A stretch of DNA of 64,000 bases from positions 564,149 to 628,148 of the forward strand of contig NZ_FUFN01000010.1 in assembly GCF_900162615.1 (NCBI RefSeq). Reading direction: 5' to 3'. Positions 36,004 through 45,431 of the stretch are shown in pieces. The stretch is from Virgibacillus proomii (GTDB lineage: Bacteria > Bacillota > Bacilli > Bacillales > Amphibacillaceae). The notes under the pieces were generated by a model. The model searched no databases. It worked only from the letters and a program-made list of their open reading frames with translations, and was not told the DNA's origin. A program made the position numbers and the translations under genes. Positions within the stretch are counted from its first letter, which is position 1. Each line of letters starts with the position of its first letter.

Positions 36004-36766
36004 TGATATCTCTCCTCACATGAATCCCATGCTCAACTAAGTAGTTTTTTAACTCAGAAATTGGAATTTCTTCATAATGAAAAACCGATGCGGCTAGTGC
36101 TGCGTCAGCATAACTTGCTTGTAAAACAGCTGCAAAATGCTGCATCTTCCCAGCGCCACCGCTAGCTATTATTGGTATATTTACACTATGAGCAATTGTT
36201 TTGACTAGATCTAAGTCATAGCCGTTTTTCTCACCATCGGTATGAATGGCGTTAAGGACCAGTTCTCCTGCCCCTAGTGATTCTCCTTGCAATGCCCAGT
36301 CAATGACATCAAGATTAGCTTGTTTTCTTCCACCGTTAATGTAAACATCCCATTGTTTTTTGCTTGTTTGTTTAGCATCAATGGATAAAACAATACATTG
36401 GGAGCCGAATTTTAATGCAGCATCTTTAATTAAATTAGGATTTTTTACAGCAGCACTATTAACGGAAACTTTATCAGCACCAGCGCGTAATACACGATGA
36501 ATATCGTCAACTGTTCTAATCCCACCGCCCACTGTAAAGGGGATAGTAATTTCTTTTGCAACATTTTCAACAACATCGAGAAAGATATCACGCCCCTCAT
36601 TAGAGGCCGTTATATCATAAAAGACAAGCTCATCAGCACCTGCCTCGTTATACTTTTTAGCTAGTTCTACAGGATGTGCAATGTCTTGAATATCTTTAAA
36701 TCTTTTTCCTTTTACAACCCGACCTTTATCGACATCTAAACAAGGGATAATTCGTTTAGCCAGCAT
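35996..36766 (-). CDS. hisF: Imidazole glycerol phosphate synthase cyclase subunit
   Basis: A (beta/alpha)8 barrel of 256 residues that, with HisH, makes imidazole glycerol phosphate and AICAR. Catalytic Asp residues are in PCLDVDKGRVVKG and SIDAKQ; GGGIRTVDD and ASGGAGKMQHF bind phosphate. It overlaps hisA by 11 bases and hisIE by 8. Confidence 0.96.
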   Translation of the reverse strand: MLAKRIIPCLDVDKGRVVKGKRFKDIQDIAHPVELAKKYNEAGADELVFYDITASNEGRDIFLDVVENVAKEITIPFTVGGGIRTVDDIHRVLRAGADKVSVNSAAVKNPNLIKDAALKFGSQCIVLSIDAKQTSKKQWDVYINGGRKQANLDVIDWALQGESLGAGELVLNAIHTDGEKNGYDLDLVKTIAHSVNIPIIASGGAGKMQHFAAVLQASYADAALAASVFHYEEIPISELKNYLVEHGIHVRRDING

Positions 36767-37478
36767 GTGTCACAGCCTCCAAGCATGCTTTTAATGTAAG
36801 AGAGCCATCATATAATGCTTTTCCGATAATTGCTCCATATACATTCATCTTTTTTAACGTAACTATATCGTCAATCGTAGTTACTCCACCAGAAGCGATG
36901 ATATTGATTGAAGTAGCCAGTTGTATATGTGTAAGCTCTTTTATATTTGGACCTTTTAGCATGCCATCCTTTAAAATATCAGTATAAATGATGGTTTCTA
37001 AGCCTTTTTGTTCCATTTTTTTAACTAATTGGAAAGCAGTGATCGTACTCGTTTCTGTCCATCCATCTGTAGCGACTAACCCATTTCGCGCATCGATAGA
37101 TACAGCTGTTTGGCTTGGATAATTCGCGATTGCAACGTGTAAGAAATCCGGATCTTTGATTGCTGCTGTTCCAAGAATGACTCTATCGATACCTGCATTT
37201 AAATAAGTTTCCATTGTTGTTAAACTGCGTATTCCACCGCCAACTTGAACAGGAATATTGGTTTTTTTGGCAATGTCTTTAATGATCGCTGCATTTTGGG
37301 ATACACCTGATTTAGCCGCATCTAAATCAACAATATGCAAATAGTGAGCGCCTTGGTTTTCCCATTCTTTAGCCACTTTTACTGGTGAATCGCTATAAAC
37401 GTTGACCTTATTATAATTTCCTTGGGTAAGTCGGACACATTTTCCGTCTTTAATATCAATTGCCGGAAAAATAATCAT
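36756..37478 (-). CDS. hisA: ProFAR isomerase
   Basis: Phosphoribosylformimino-AICAR isomerase, 240 residues, sister barrel to HisF. Seen: IFPAIDIKDGKCVRL, VGGGIRSLTTMETYL, TDILKDGML and ASGGVTTIDD. The catalytic Asp pair corresponds to AIDI and YTDI. It overlaps hisH by 4 bases. Confidence 0.96.
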   Translation of the reverse strand: MIIFPAIDIKDGKCVRLTQGNYNKVNVYSDSPVKVAKEWENQGAHYLHIVDLDAAKSGVSQNAAIIKDIAKKTNIPVQVGGGIRSLTTMETYLNAGIDRVILGTAAIKDPDFLHVAIANYPSQTAVSIDARNGLVATDGWTETSTITAFQLVKKMEQKGLETIIYTDILKDGMLKGPNIKELTHIQLATSINIIASGGVTTIDDIVTLKKMNVYGAIIGKALYDGSLTLKACLEAVTHAG

Positions 37479-38080
37479 AACATCATCTCCTTGACGTTTT
37501 CTAACAGTTTTAAACCGATATCTCCGCTTTTTTCTGGATGAAATTGCATACCGATTATGTTCCCTCGCTGAACAATAGCAGGTATCGTTCCAGCATAATC
37601 ACAAGTTGCGATTAACGTCTTTTTCGCATATTCCTTAACTGCATAAGAGTGGACAAAATAGACGAAGGAATGATCAGGAATTTGGTTTACTAAAGGGCTG
37701 CTTTGATGTTTAGAGAGTGTATTCCATCCCATATGTGGCACTTTTACTTTACCGGTAATTTTGCTAACGCGTCCCTTTAATAATCCAAGACCCTCAGATT
37801 CTCCATCTTCTTCGCTTATTTCATAGAACAGCTGCATCCCTAAACAAATCCCAAGTACTGGCTTTCCATTATCTGCTTCCCGTTTAATAATCTCAGTTAG
37901 GCCTTGATTGTTTAACGCCTGCATGGCATCTTGAAAGGCACCGACACCTGGTAAAATAATTGCATCACTCGTTGCAATGACCGTTTCATCTATCGTAATT
38001 TGTGCAGACAGTCCTACTTTCTCTAATGCAAATTGGAGGCTTTTTATATTACCGGCTCCATAATCGATAATTGCAATCAT
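37475..38080 (-). CDS. hisH: Imidazole glycerol phosphate synthase glutaminase subunit
   Basis: A class I glutamine amidotransferase of about 201 residues that supplies ammonia to HisF. The catalytic triad is Cys in GICLGMQLF, with His and Glu in QFHPEKSG. The start at 38080 (MIAIIDYGAGN) fits the family; the longer frame to 38158 would add 26 non-conserved residues. It is the first gene after the repeat array that splits the operon. Confidence 0.95.
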   Translation of the reverse strand: MIAIIDYGAGNIKSLQFALEKVGLSAQITIDETVIATSDAIILPGVGAFQDAMQALNNQGLTEIIKREADNGKPVLGICLGMQLFYEISEEDGESEGLGLLKGRVSKITGKVKVPHMGWNTLSKHQSSPLVNQIPDHSFVYFVHSYAVKEYAKKTLIATCDYAGTIPAIVQRGNIIGMQFHPEKSGDIGLKLLENVKEMML

Positions 38081-38164
38081 ATGGTTTCTTCCCTTCATCT
38101 GTTCAGAATAGTGAAACATTATTTTGTCTGTTATATGGTAACTATTTGCTATCGCCAAACATTG

Positions 38165-38760
38165 TTATTGATCAGTATAATTAATAGGTTGCAAGTAAAT
38201 TGCTACTCGTTTTGTTGTATAGGAAAAGATAGCCGTTTGTTCATGGCGAATAATTTGTTTAAACGTAGCTTCATCGTCTAGCTTAAGCGGTCGAGCGACT
38301 AGCAAACTTCGATCCGGGGAGCTAAATTGTAGAAAACGGGGTCCTAAATCTCCGATTCGTTCAACTAACATTCAAGGAGAAAAAGCACTCCTTGAATGAA
38401 GTTTCACTTTACCTCGGATGTAAGGATCCGTATTTTTCTCAATTCAAAACTGTGCTAATGATATTGCAAACATGATGAGAAAAACGGCTCCTAAATCCCC
38501 GATTCGTTCAACTAACATTCAAGGAGAAAAAGCACTCCTTGAATGAAGTTTCACTTTATCCCGGATGTAAGGATCCGTATTTTTCTCAATTCAAAACTGT
38601 GCTAATGATATTGCAAACATGATGAGAAAAACGGGTCCTAAATCCCCGATTCGTTCAACTAACATTCAAGGAGAAAAAGCACTCCTTGAATGAAGTTTCA
38701 CTTTATCCCTTCGGAAGCTCCGGCGTTTGTACGTTACTAAGCGAGTGCATTTGTTTTTTC
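38165..38760. repeat. Tandem array of family A repeats inside the his operon
   Basis: A degenerate first unit lies at about 38290-38410. Two nearly identical 147-base units follow (38411-38557 and 38558-38704). Each has GGATGTAAGGATCCGT, a stem between TATTTTTCTCA and TGAGAAAAACGG, and TCCTAAATCCCCGATTCGTT. Stem 2 is ATTCAAGGAG / CTCCTTGAAT, and the tail is GAAGTTTCACTTTATC. The 3-prime extension AAGCTCCGGCGTTTGTACGT follows the last unit. Part of 38170-38290 (GTATAGGAAAAGATAGCC) also resembles an element end. There is no gene; the array separates hisB from hisH. Confidence 0.9.
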
Positions 38761-38772
38761 TGTAATGAAAGG

Positions 38773-39357
38773 CTAGAGGCTCCCTTTGGTTGAAGGGATG
38801 CCTTTAATTCGTTCACTTTTTTGTGTCGCAATGTCCAAAGCACGACCGAAACCTTTAAAAATTGATTCAATCATATGATGCGTGTTTTTGCCATACACAT
38901 TGTGAATGTGCAATGTCACCTTTGCATTGCTGGCAAACGCTTGGAAAAACTCCTCCACCAACTCAGTGTCAAAATTCCCCACTTTTTCCTTTAAGTCCTT
39001 TGCTTGATAAACTAAATAGGCGCGTCCACTAATATCAAGAGAAACCGTAGAAAGTGCTTCATCCATTGGCGTTGTTATACTTGCAAAGCGGGTGATGCCG
39101 ACTTTATTTCCCAAAGCTTGGCGAAAAGCTTCACCTAATGCGATTCCGACGTCTTCAACCGAATGATGCTGGTCTACTTCTAAATCTCCATTACAAACGA
39201 CTTGTAAATCGAATAGTCCGTGCCTTGTTAAAAGAGTAAGCATATGATCAAAAAAACCTATCCCTGTTTGGATTGAACTTTCACCTGTTCCATCAATCGA
39301 GAGCTTCAACGATATATCCGTTTCTGTAGTCGTTCGATTTATTTTATAACTTCGCAT
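38773..39357 (-). CDS. hisB: Imidazoleglycerol-phosphate dehydratase
   Basis: A manganese-dependent dehydratase of 194 residues. Internal repeats of the metal motif are visible: GFFDHMLTLLTRHG, DQHHSVEDVGIALGEAF and HHMIESIFKGFGRALDIA. It is monofunctional, as in Bacillus, so histidinol phosphatase is separate (hisJ). It is the last gene before the repeat array. Confidence 0.96.
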   Translation of the reverse strand: MRSYKINRTTTETDISLKLSIDGTGESSIQTGIGFFDHMLTLLTRHGLFDLQVVCNGDLEVDQHHSVEDVGIALGEAFRQALGNKVGITRFASITTPMDEALSTVSLDISGRAYLVYQAKDLKEKVGNFDTELVEEFFQAFASNAKVTLHIHNVYGKNTHHMIESIFKGFGRALDIATQKSERIKGIPSTKGSL

Positions 39358-39360
39358 CGG

Positions 39361-40638
39361 TTAATTTTCCTCCTTCCGAATTTGGACAGATTGAGCGTGA
39401 GCGGTTAGCTGCTCGATGTTGGCTAATTCGATAATGGGATCGGCTGTTTTTAGTAACGCTGCTTTGTCATAGTAAATGACACTTGATTTTTTCATGAAAT
39501 CATATACACCAAGCGGAGAAGCGAAGGCAGCTGTCCCATTTGTCGGAAGCGTATGATTAGGTCCCGCGACATAATCGCCTAATGCCTCTGGAGCATAATG
39601 ACCCAAGAAAATGGCACCAGCATTGTGAATATAGCCAAGGTGTTCCATTGGTTGATCAATCATCAGTTCCAGATGCTCTGGAGCTATATCATTTACAATG
39701 TCAAAGGCCGCTCTAAGTGAATCAACAACAATTATTTTTCCTTGATCGTTTAGGGATTGATTAATAATTTTCTTTCTGGTCAGTTTCTTGGATTGCCTAA
39801 GTAATTCCTGTTGAATACTATCTGCCTGCTGATTACTTGTCGTAATACAAATTGCTCTGGCTGCTTCATCATGCTCTGCCTGTGATAATAAGTCAGCAGC
39901 AACAAAATCGGCTCTCGCTGTTTCATCAGCTACGACGCAAATCTCGCTTGGTCCTGCAATCATATCAATTGCTACATCACCATAGACCCATTTTTTGGCA
40001 TGAGCGACAAAGGCGTTACCAGGACCGGTAATCTTTTGTACCTTTTTTACAGTTTCCGTTCCGTAAGCAAGTGCAGCAATCGATTGTGCGCCGCCCATTT
40101 TATAAATTGTCTCTACTCCCGTTATTTCAGCTGCTACTAATACATATGGATTAATACGTCCATCGAGTTGAGGCGGAGTTGTTAAATAAATATGTTTTAC
40201 TCCAGCTATTTTAGCGGGTATTACATTCATTAAGACGCTGGATGGATAGGCTGCTTTTCCCCCGGGAATATAAATACCTACCTTTTGTAAAGGCGTTATC
40301 TTTTGTCCGATGATTTTTCCAGGTTCACTTGTATCAAACCAAGATTTTTCTAACTGCTTTTCATGAAAGCTTGCAATATTTTTCGCAGCTTCTGTGAGTG
40401 CTGTAACAAATGAAGTAGAAACCGATTCTCGTGCTTCGGTAAATTCTTTACGCGTAACAGACAGCTGGTTTATTTTCACCCCATCGAATTGTTCGGTAAA
40501 GGATTGTACTGCTTGGTCTCCATGCTTTTTCACCTGATGAATAATAGATAAAACTGTTTGGTTAATTTTTTCATCAAATGGATTTAATGCTTCTGATGAT
40601 TGGTTTTCCCAATATTCTGCAGCAGTTAAGTGTTGCAT
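39361..40638 (-). CDS. hisD: Histidinol dehydrogenase
   Basis: A zinc-dependent NAD oxidoreductase of 425 residues catalysing the last two steps to histidine. Seen: VGIYIPGGKAAYPSSVLM, TGPGNAFVAHAKKWVYG, DMIAGPSEICVVAD, LLSQAEHDEAARA and the catalytic GPNHTLPTNGTAAFASPLG. It overlaps hisG by 13 bases. Confidence 0.96.
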   Translation of the reverse strand: MQHLTAAEYWENQSSEALNPFDEKINQTVLSIIHQVKKHGDQAVQSFTEQFDGVKINQLSVTRKEFTEARESVSTSFVTALTEAAKNIASFHEKQLEKSWFDTSEPGKIIGQKITPLQKVGIYIPGGKAAYPSSVLMNVIPAKIAGVKHIYLTTPPQLDGRINPYVLVAAEITGVETIYKMGGAQSIAALAYGTETVKKVQKITGPGNAFVAHAKKWVYGDVAIDMIAGPSEICVVADETARADFVAADLLSQAEHDEAARAICITTSNQQADSIQQELLRQSKKLTRKKIINQSLNDQGKIIVVDSLRAAFDIVNDIAPEHLELMIDQPMEHLGYIHNAGAIFLGHYAPEALGDYVAGPNHTLPTNGTAAFASPLGVYDFMKKSSVIYYDKAALLKTADPIIELANIEQLTAHAQSVQIRKEEN

Positions 40639-41270
40639 CTTGATTCCTCCACGTTCTTTTTCAGTTTTTTAATAAATGGCTGAATATGTTCTGCTTTCAT
40701 TGCAAAGCTTGCTTTATTAACAATCAAGCGGGTGCTAATTGGTTCTACCTTTTCCAATATGACTAAACCATTCTCCCTTAATGTATTACCTGTTTCGACG
40801 ATATCAACGATAACATCTGAAAGACCGATTAGTGGTGCCAACTCAACAGATCCATTCAGTTTTACCACATCGATCGCTTTTCCTTTACGAGCAAAATGTT
40901 TTTTGGCTACCATAGGATATTTTGTTGCGATTGTTAATGGTTGAACCGAATCAAGGCTTTGCCCTGGCTTTCCAGCAACGGCAAATTCACATTGCCCTAT
41001 TTTTAAATCGAGTATTTCATAAATATCTGCTTTCGACTCTAAAATATTATCCTTACCAACAATTCCCATATCAGCAGCGCCCTTTTCCACGTAAGTAGGT
41101 ACATCGACAGCTTTGACAAAAATCAGCTTTATTGATTTTTCGCTGTTGTAAAAAACAAGTTTTCTGCTAGAGGGTGTTAAATCGTTAAACGTAATTCCTA
41201 CCTTTTTCAATAATGTGATCGTATGATCAGCTGTTCTCCCTTTCGCTACAGCTATTGTGAGAGCTACCAT
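40626..41270 (-). CDS. hisG: ATP phosphoribosyltransferase, short catalytic form
   Basis: The first and committed step of histidine synthesis. At 214 residues this is the short form that lacks the C-terminal regulatory domain and needs HisZ. Seen: IAVAKGRTAD, ADMGIVGKDNI, DLKIGQCEFAVAG and DVIVDIVETGNTLRENGL. It lies 16 bases after hisZ. Confidence 0.95.
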   Translation of the reverse strand: MVALTIAVAKGRTADHTITLLKKVGITFNDLTPSSRKLVFYNSEKSIKLIFVKAVDVPTYVEKGAADMGIVGKDNILESKADIYEILDLKIGQCEFAVAGKPGQSLDSVQPLTIATKYPMVAKKHFARKGKAIDVVKLNGSVELAPLIGLSDVIVDIVETGNTLRENGLVILEKVEPISTRLIVNKASFAMKAEHIQPFIKKLKKNVEESRCNT

Positions 41271-41286
41271 TTATCGCTTCTCCCCC

Positions 41287-42519
41287 CTATTTTTCGAGTA
41301 TGGTTAATAATTCAGATGGATGGTTAAATTCATTCGTGTTAGCTTTATATTTCAACATTGACATGGTTGGTTTATAAATTACAACTCTCGTAGATTCAGA
41401 GATCCGCTCTGGAAAATCAGTTAATGGATTGCTAATTACGGCATAACCCTGATCCCGTAAATAAAATGCGGCTGTTAAAGCTTCCTTTTGCTGTGTAAGT
41501 TCATAATAGATATAAATGGTTGTATCGATGTTTGATGCTTGCAACAAATGATGTCGTTGAGCTGCTACTAATAATAGGCCAACATCAAAGGCAAAGCCGA
41601 TTGCTGGAAGATGGGTACCGAAACGGTCTCCTAAATGATCGTATCTTCCTCCCATAACGACAGGCTTTCCTGCTTGATCAACAAATCCTTGAAAAATAAT
41701 ATTCGAATAGTAATTCATATCATTAATCAGTCCAAGGTTAAAGATAATATTATCTGTTAGTTGATAAGCTTGCAGAATATGATAGACATCCATTAAATAA
41801 GTTAATTCTGCTTGAACTTTACCATTTAGCCCATATTCCTTTACTTCGTTCATAACTGCTTCAGGCTTCCCATAGAGAAACGGGATGTATGCAATAGCAT
41901 TTTTTACAGCAATGTCAATTGTTAAAGACTGTAAGTAGTTTGTCATTTCTGTTATATTTTTTGTTTTAATAAAACCTTGTATTTCAGTGATTTCTTTTTC
42001 CGATAATCCTGATTGTGCTATTAATGCTTTAAAAAAACCAGCATGACCGATTTCAACTTTGAATGTCGGAAAACCACAGTCTTTTAACGTATGAATGGCT
42101 AATGCGATAACTTCTGCATCAACTGCTGGTGTACGAGTGGCAAAACATTCGATTCCAGCCTGTGTCCGTTCTTTTTCGTCATCGTTTTGACTGTGCCGAA
42201 ATACATCCATAATATAAAAAAAACGCTTGCTGGTTCGTGTCTGTGTTGGGCTTGCAGCCATTCGTTGTGTAATGGGAATGGTGGCATCCGGGCGGAGAAC
42301 AAGAACTTTGCCTGCTGTATCAATAAATTTAATCATATCCTCTGTATTAACCATGACTGGTTTCGTTGCGTACAAATCATAGGGTTCAAAGGTAGTGGTT
42401 TGTATTTGACTATATCCATATGTTCTAAAGCGCTGCTTTAAAATGGCAAGCAGTTCTTCTCGCTGTTGAAAGTGCCCGACCTCGTTTCCCCGATAGAAGT
42501 GATTTATTAAAGGCTGCAT
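41287..42519 (-). CDS. hisZ: ATP phosphoribosyltransferase regulatory subunit
   Basis: A histidyl-tRNA-synthetase paralogue (410 residues) that forms a hetero-octamer with short HisG and gives histidine feedback inhibition. It shows class II synthetase motif 2-like and motif 3-like parts (ADATIPITQRMA as RPDATIP; GGRYDHLGDRFG; PAIGFAFDVGLLL). The synthetase anticodon domain is shortened. It is the first gene of the minus-strand his operon, with AAGGAG upstream. Confidence 0.94.
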   Translation of the reverse strand: MQPLINHFYRGNEVGHFQQREELLAILKQRFRTYGYSQIQTTTFEPYDLYATKPVMVNTEDMIKFIDTAGKVLVLRPDATIPITQRMAASPTQTRTSKRFFYIMDVFRHSQNDDEKERTQAGIECFATRTPAVDAEVIALAIHTLKDCGFPTFKVEIGHAGFFKALIAQSGLSEKEITEIQGFIKTKNITEMTNYLQSLTIDIAVKNAIAYIPFLYGKPEAVMNEVKEYGLNGKVQAELTYLMDVYHILQAYQLTDNIIFNLGLINDMNYYSNIIFQGFVDQAGKPVVMGGRYDHLGDRFGTHLPAIGFAFDVGLLLVAAQRHHLLQASNIDTTIYIYYELTQQKEALTAAFYLRDQGYAVISNPLTDFPERISESTRVVIYKPTMSMLKYKANTNEFNHPSELLTILEK

Positions 42520-42561
42520 TCGTCATACTACTCCTTCCACTATTACATTTTCTAACAAGCT

Positions 42562-42606
42562 ATGATAAAATGAATTTATCGCTTTATCAATTTATCACTT
42601 TATCTA
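42562..42606 (-). promoter_or_regulatory. his operon promoter overlapping four tandem 8-bp repeats
   Basis: On the minus strand TTGATA (42585-42590) and TATCAT (42562-42567) are spaced by 17 bases. On the plus strand TTTATCNN occurs four times in tandem at 42575, 42583, 42591 and 42599, covering the spacer and minus-35 region. I see no T-box features. The repeats may be a regulator-binding array shared with divergent hisJ. Confidence 0.6.
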
Positions 42607-42671
42607 AGTAAAGTTATATAGTATTCTAATAATTATAGAAAGAAAAGTCAACCAAAGGGAGTGAATTTTTT

Positions 42672-43460
42672 ATGTTTGACTATCATTTACACAGTAATTT
42701 TTCAGCTGACTGTGATACGCCAATGGAGAAAACGGTGGAAGCAGCAATTAAGCTGGGCTTAAATGAAATTTGTTTTACGGAGCATATCGATGAAGATTAT
42801 CCAGATCCAACGATCGACTTTACGTTAGATTTACCTGCTTATGATAAAAAAATCAAGGCAATGCAAAGCAACTACAAGGATCGTATAAAAATTCGAAAAG
42901 GATTGGAAATCGGTGTTCAACCACATCTATTAAACGATTGTCAAGAAATTATTGATGCCGAGCCATTTGATTTTGTCATTTGTTCCATGCATACTACTGG
43001 AAAAAAAGCACTGCACGCAGGCGATTTTTTTGCAGAGCGAATCATTGATGAAGCCTATCTGCAATATTATGAAGAGCTTCTGTACTGCATTACTCATTTT
43101 AAGGGGTTTCAAGTGTTAGGACATCTTGATTTAGTAAGACGGTATACGAAAGGAAAGGAAGTTAAGAAAGATTTCCATGATGTAATAGAACAAATTTTTA
43201 AAACAATTATTCCAAATGAAAAGGGGATTGAAGTAAATACATCTGGCTATCGTTACGGGTTATCGAGTGCCATGCCAAGTGTTGATATTCTCAAATTATA
43301 TAAGCAATGTGGTGGAGAGATCATTACGGTTGGTTCAGATTCGCATGTAGCCTCAACGGTTGGAAAAGGAATTCAAGAAACGATGGAGTTGCTGAATAGG
43401 ATTGGATTTAAATATATAACCACATTTGAAAATAAACAGCCAATTTTCCATCGAATCTAA
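42672..43460 (+). CDS. hisJ: Histidinol-phosphatase, PHP family
   Basis: A metal-dependent phosphatase of 262 residues completing the pathway between HisC and HisD. PHP signatures: DYHLHSNFSADCDTPME, FTEHIDEDYP, SMHTTGK, LGHLDLVRRY and the C-terminal GSDSHVASTVGKG. It is divergent from hisZ across a 150-base control region and is preceded by AAAGGGAG. Confidence 0.93.
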   Translation: MFDYHLHSNFSADCDTPMEKTVEAAIKLGLNEICFTEHIDEDYPDPTIDFTLDLPAYDKKIKAMQSNYKDRIKIRKGLEIGVQPHLLNDCQEIIDAEPFDFVICSMHTTGKKALHAGDFFAERIIDEAYLQYYEELLYCITHFKGFQVLGHLDLVRRYTKGKEVKKDFHDVIEQIFKTIIPNEKGIEVNTSGYRYGLSSAMPSVDILKLYKQCGGEIITVGSDSHVASTVGKGIQETMELLNRIGFKYITTFENKQPIFHRI

Positions 43461-43480
43461 TCATTTCATGTGTCTTAAGG

Positions 43481-43518
43481 AAGTCCAAAGTCTATACTAT
43501 AGATAATGGACTTTTTTT
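43481..43518 (+). terminator. Intrinsic terminator of hisJ
   Basis: AAGTCCA and TGGACTT around a 19-base loop, followed by a T-run. Confidence 0.75.
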
Positions 43519-43561
43519 ATTGTTAAGGAAATTATATCCGTCGATAATTTTAAAAAAATAG

Positions 43562-43735
43562 CTTTGTTAACCTAAGCGCATAAGCTGTAGCAAATTTCGC
43601 GCTTCTTCCTATGATAAGACAACATCATCTCCAATTTAAAGGAAGAGCGACCAAAAGCAGGTTTACCGTAAAGCGTCGCCCCTGTTTTAGTGGCATGTAT
43701 TCTTTTTTAAGGAGCCGTAAAACTTTCACACCGAA
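43562..43735. repeat. Intergenic repeat, family B (copy 2)
   Basis: GCTGTAGCAAATTTCGCGC, TTCCTATGATAAGACAACAT, TTTAAAGGAAGAGCGACC, AAAAGCAGGTTTACCG, GCGTCGCCCCTGTTTTAG and TGGCATGTATTC. This is the same order of blocks as at 17476 and 47553. Confidence 0.65.
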
Positions 43736-43789
43736 CGTAATATGTATGAGAAGAGCAAAATATGTGAAGTAAAAACTTGATTTGTTGGA

Positions 43790-43985
43790 AGTCGATAGGA
43801 CAAGGAAGACTTCTTGAACAGGCATCACACAAAGAAAAAGTGTACTTCTTTTTTTAAAGGATAAGGAAAACTACGACAGTGATACATTTGCATGCAGAAA
43901 AAGCGTTCTTCTTTTTCAAGAAGAAAACCCACCTTGAATAAAGTTTCACTTTATCTACAGAAGATCTCAGCTGTACGTCGCTGGT
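43790..43985. repeat. Degenerate structured repeat (family C)
   Basis: GTCGATAGGACAAGGAAGAC, ACTACGACAGTGATACATTT, then a stem with TTCTTCTTTTTCAAGAAGAA, and the tail ACCTTGAATAAAGTTTCACTTTATC, interrupted by one block. The extension AGATCTCAGCTGTACGTCGC follows. The element at 62838 has the same order. The rest of 43986-44420 shows no gene. Confidence 0.6.
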
Positions 43986-44420
43986 TTGCTTGAAGATGCA
44001 TTGAAAAAATTTAAAGAAGTCTCTTTCCGTTTTTCTGAGTAATAACAAGGTGACGTGATTAAATGCTACATATGACGTTTTTTTGTTAACCGAGCGTTTT
44101 AAACTTTTGTTTCCGTGAATTTTCTAATAAAGTGACGATAGATAGCTAAAGTATGAGTTCAACTACAGGTTGCTTATGTGTAGAAACTCGTGCTGGCTAA
44201 GGTTTTCCTACTTTTTTATGAAATATAGTTTTTTTACAAACTTATTTTAGGGGGAAAATAAACTTCCTCCATGTTATAATAAAAAGGCGCCCGCTGTAAC
44301 AGCTTTAAGTTATGGCAGGCAAACAAAATAAAACAACATCCTATCCCTCCCGAAGCCGGTCTTAGCATATATAACAGAGTACAAAAGGCAAATAGATGGG
44401 AAAGAATAAGGAAGATTATT

Positions 44421-45248
44421 TTGAGAAATAAAATCATCAGTATCACATCGTTTAGTCTAGTCATCATTGGGTTTATTTCAATTTTAGCTATACCAAACAG
44501 GGCAATCTCAGATTTTGATAAAATTCGTCCAACATTGTTTGTGCATGGATATAAAGGAACAGAAAACTCGTTTGGATTTATGCTGGAACGATTTGAGCAT
44601 GAATATAAATGGGGAGACAAAGCGCTTGTTTATTATGTAACAAAGCAGGGGGTCGTACAAAAATATCATCCACGTTTAGGAAAAGAAAAGCCGATGTTTG
44701 TTCAGGTCATATTTGCGCAAAATCGTGCCAGTTTTGAGCTAACAGCTAGTTGGTTAGCTAATGTTTTACAGGATATGAAAAAAGTATATGGTGTGGATGA
44801 TGTTAATATTGTTGGTCATTCTATGGGAGGAATTGTAGCTTTAAAATATATAAAGCAATTTCGCGGGGAGCAATTTCCTTCTGTGCATAAATTTGTCACT
44901 TTAGGAAGTCCATTTGATGGAATCTACAGCGAAGCATATTTCCAAATTCATCATGACCCTGCAGCAACCGACTTACGCCCTGATTCTCCTGCACTAAAGT
45001 TTTTACGAGAGCGGCCTTTTCCAAAGCATACGCAAGTACTAAGTATCAGTAGTACTGGAGACGCTATTGCAGTACCGGAGAGCGTTCGCTCATTAAGAGA
45101 GATCGTACCAAGTGGACAATTAACCGAGAAAGTGATAGAAAATAAACAGTTAGGTCATAGTGATCTACATGAAAGCAGAAGGGTAGACCAACTCATTTAT
45201 GAATTTTTGTGGAAAAATCAAGTTAACATGGAATCGAAGGCGCCATAA
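44421..45248 (+). CDS. Membrane-anchored alpha/beta hydrolase (DUF915-like)
   Basis: The protein has 275 residues. An N-terminal hydrophobic anchor or signal (about 5-24) precedes a lipase-like fold: PTLFVHGYKGTENSFGFM (oxyanion region) and the nucleophile elbow NIVGHSMGGIVALKY with Ser about 134. Asp (TGDAIAVPES) and His (QLGHSDLHES) complete a triad. DUF915 members are extracytoplasmic hydrolases of unknown substrate. The start is TTG 44421 behind AAGGAAG. It is monocistronic. Confidence 0.85.
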   Translation: MRNKIISITSFSLVIIGFISILAIPNRAISDFDKIRPTLFVHGYKGTENSFGFMLERFEHEYKWGDKALVYYVTKQGVVQKYHPRLGKEKPMFVQVIFAQNRASFELTASWLANVLQDMKKVYGVDDVNIVGHSMGGIVALKYIKQFRGEQFPSVHKFVTLGSPFDGIYSEAYFQIHHDPAATDLRPDSPALKFLRERPFPKHTQVLSISSTGDAIAVPESVRSLREIVPSGQLTEKVIENKQLGHSDLHESRRVDQLIYEFLWKNQVNMESKAP

Positions 45249-45267
45249 ATTCAGTTTAATAAAAGCG

Positions 45268-45405
45268 AAGAAGCAAAGGGAAAGCGTCTAAATGCCCGAT
45301 TATTTGACTTGGGGAGCAAGAAAAGCCTTTGCCAGCAAGACATCGCAATTTTAGCCTTTGTTCTACTTCAGGTAGAAAAACGCGAAGTATTTGTTTTTGT
45401 TTGTA
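45268..45405. repeat. Degenerate structured repeat (family A/C)
   Basis: It contains GCGTCTAAATGCCCGATTAT (the family A linker), CCTTTGCCAGCAAGACATCG and TTTAGCCTTTGTTCTACTTCA, as in the elements at 5845 and 11925. It lies between the hydrolase gene and murB. Confidence 0.5.
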
Positions 45406-45431
45406 TAGAAGCGTGAATAAAAGTTAAAGGA

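Noticed and set aside
38411..38704. CRISPR-like tandem repeat
   Set aside because: Repeat units are 147 bases with no spacers, and no cas genes are present.
42520..42671. T-box or other riboswitch before hisZ
   Set aside because: The leader between promoter and hisZ is too short, and no specifier loop or T-box sequence is seen.
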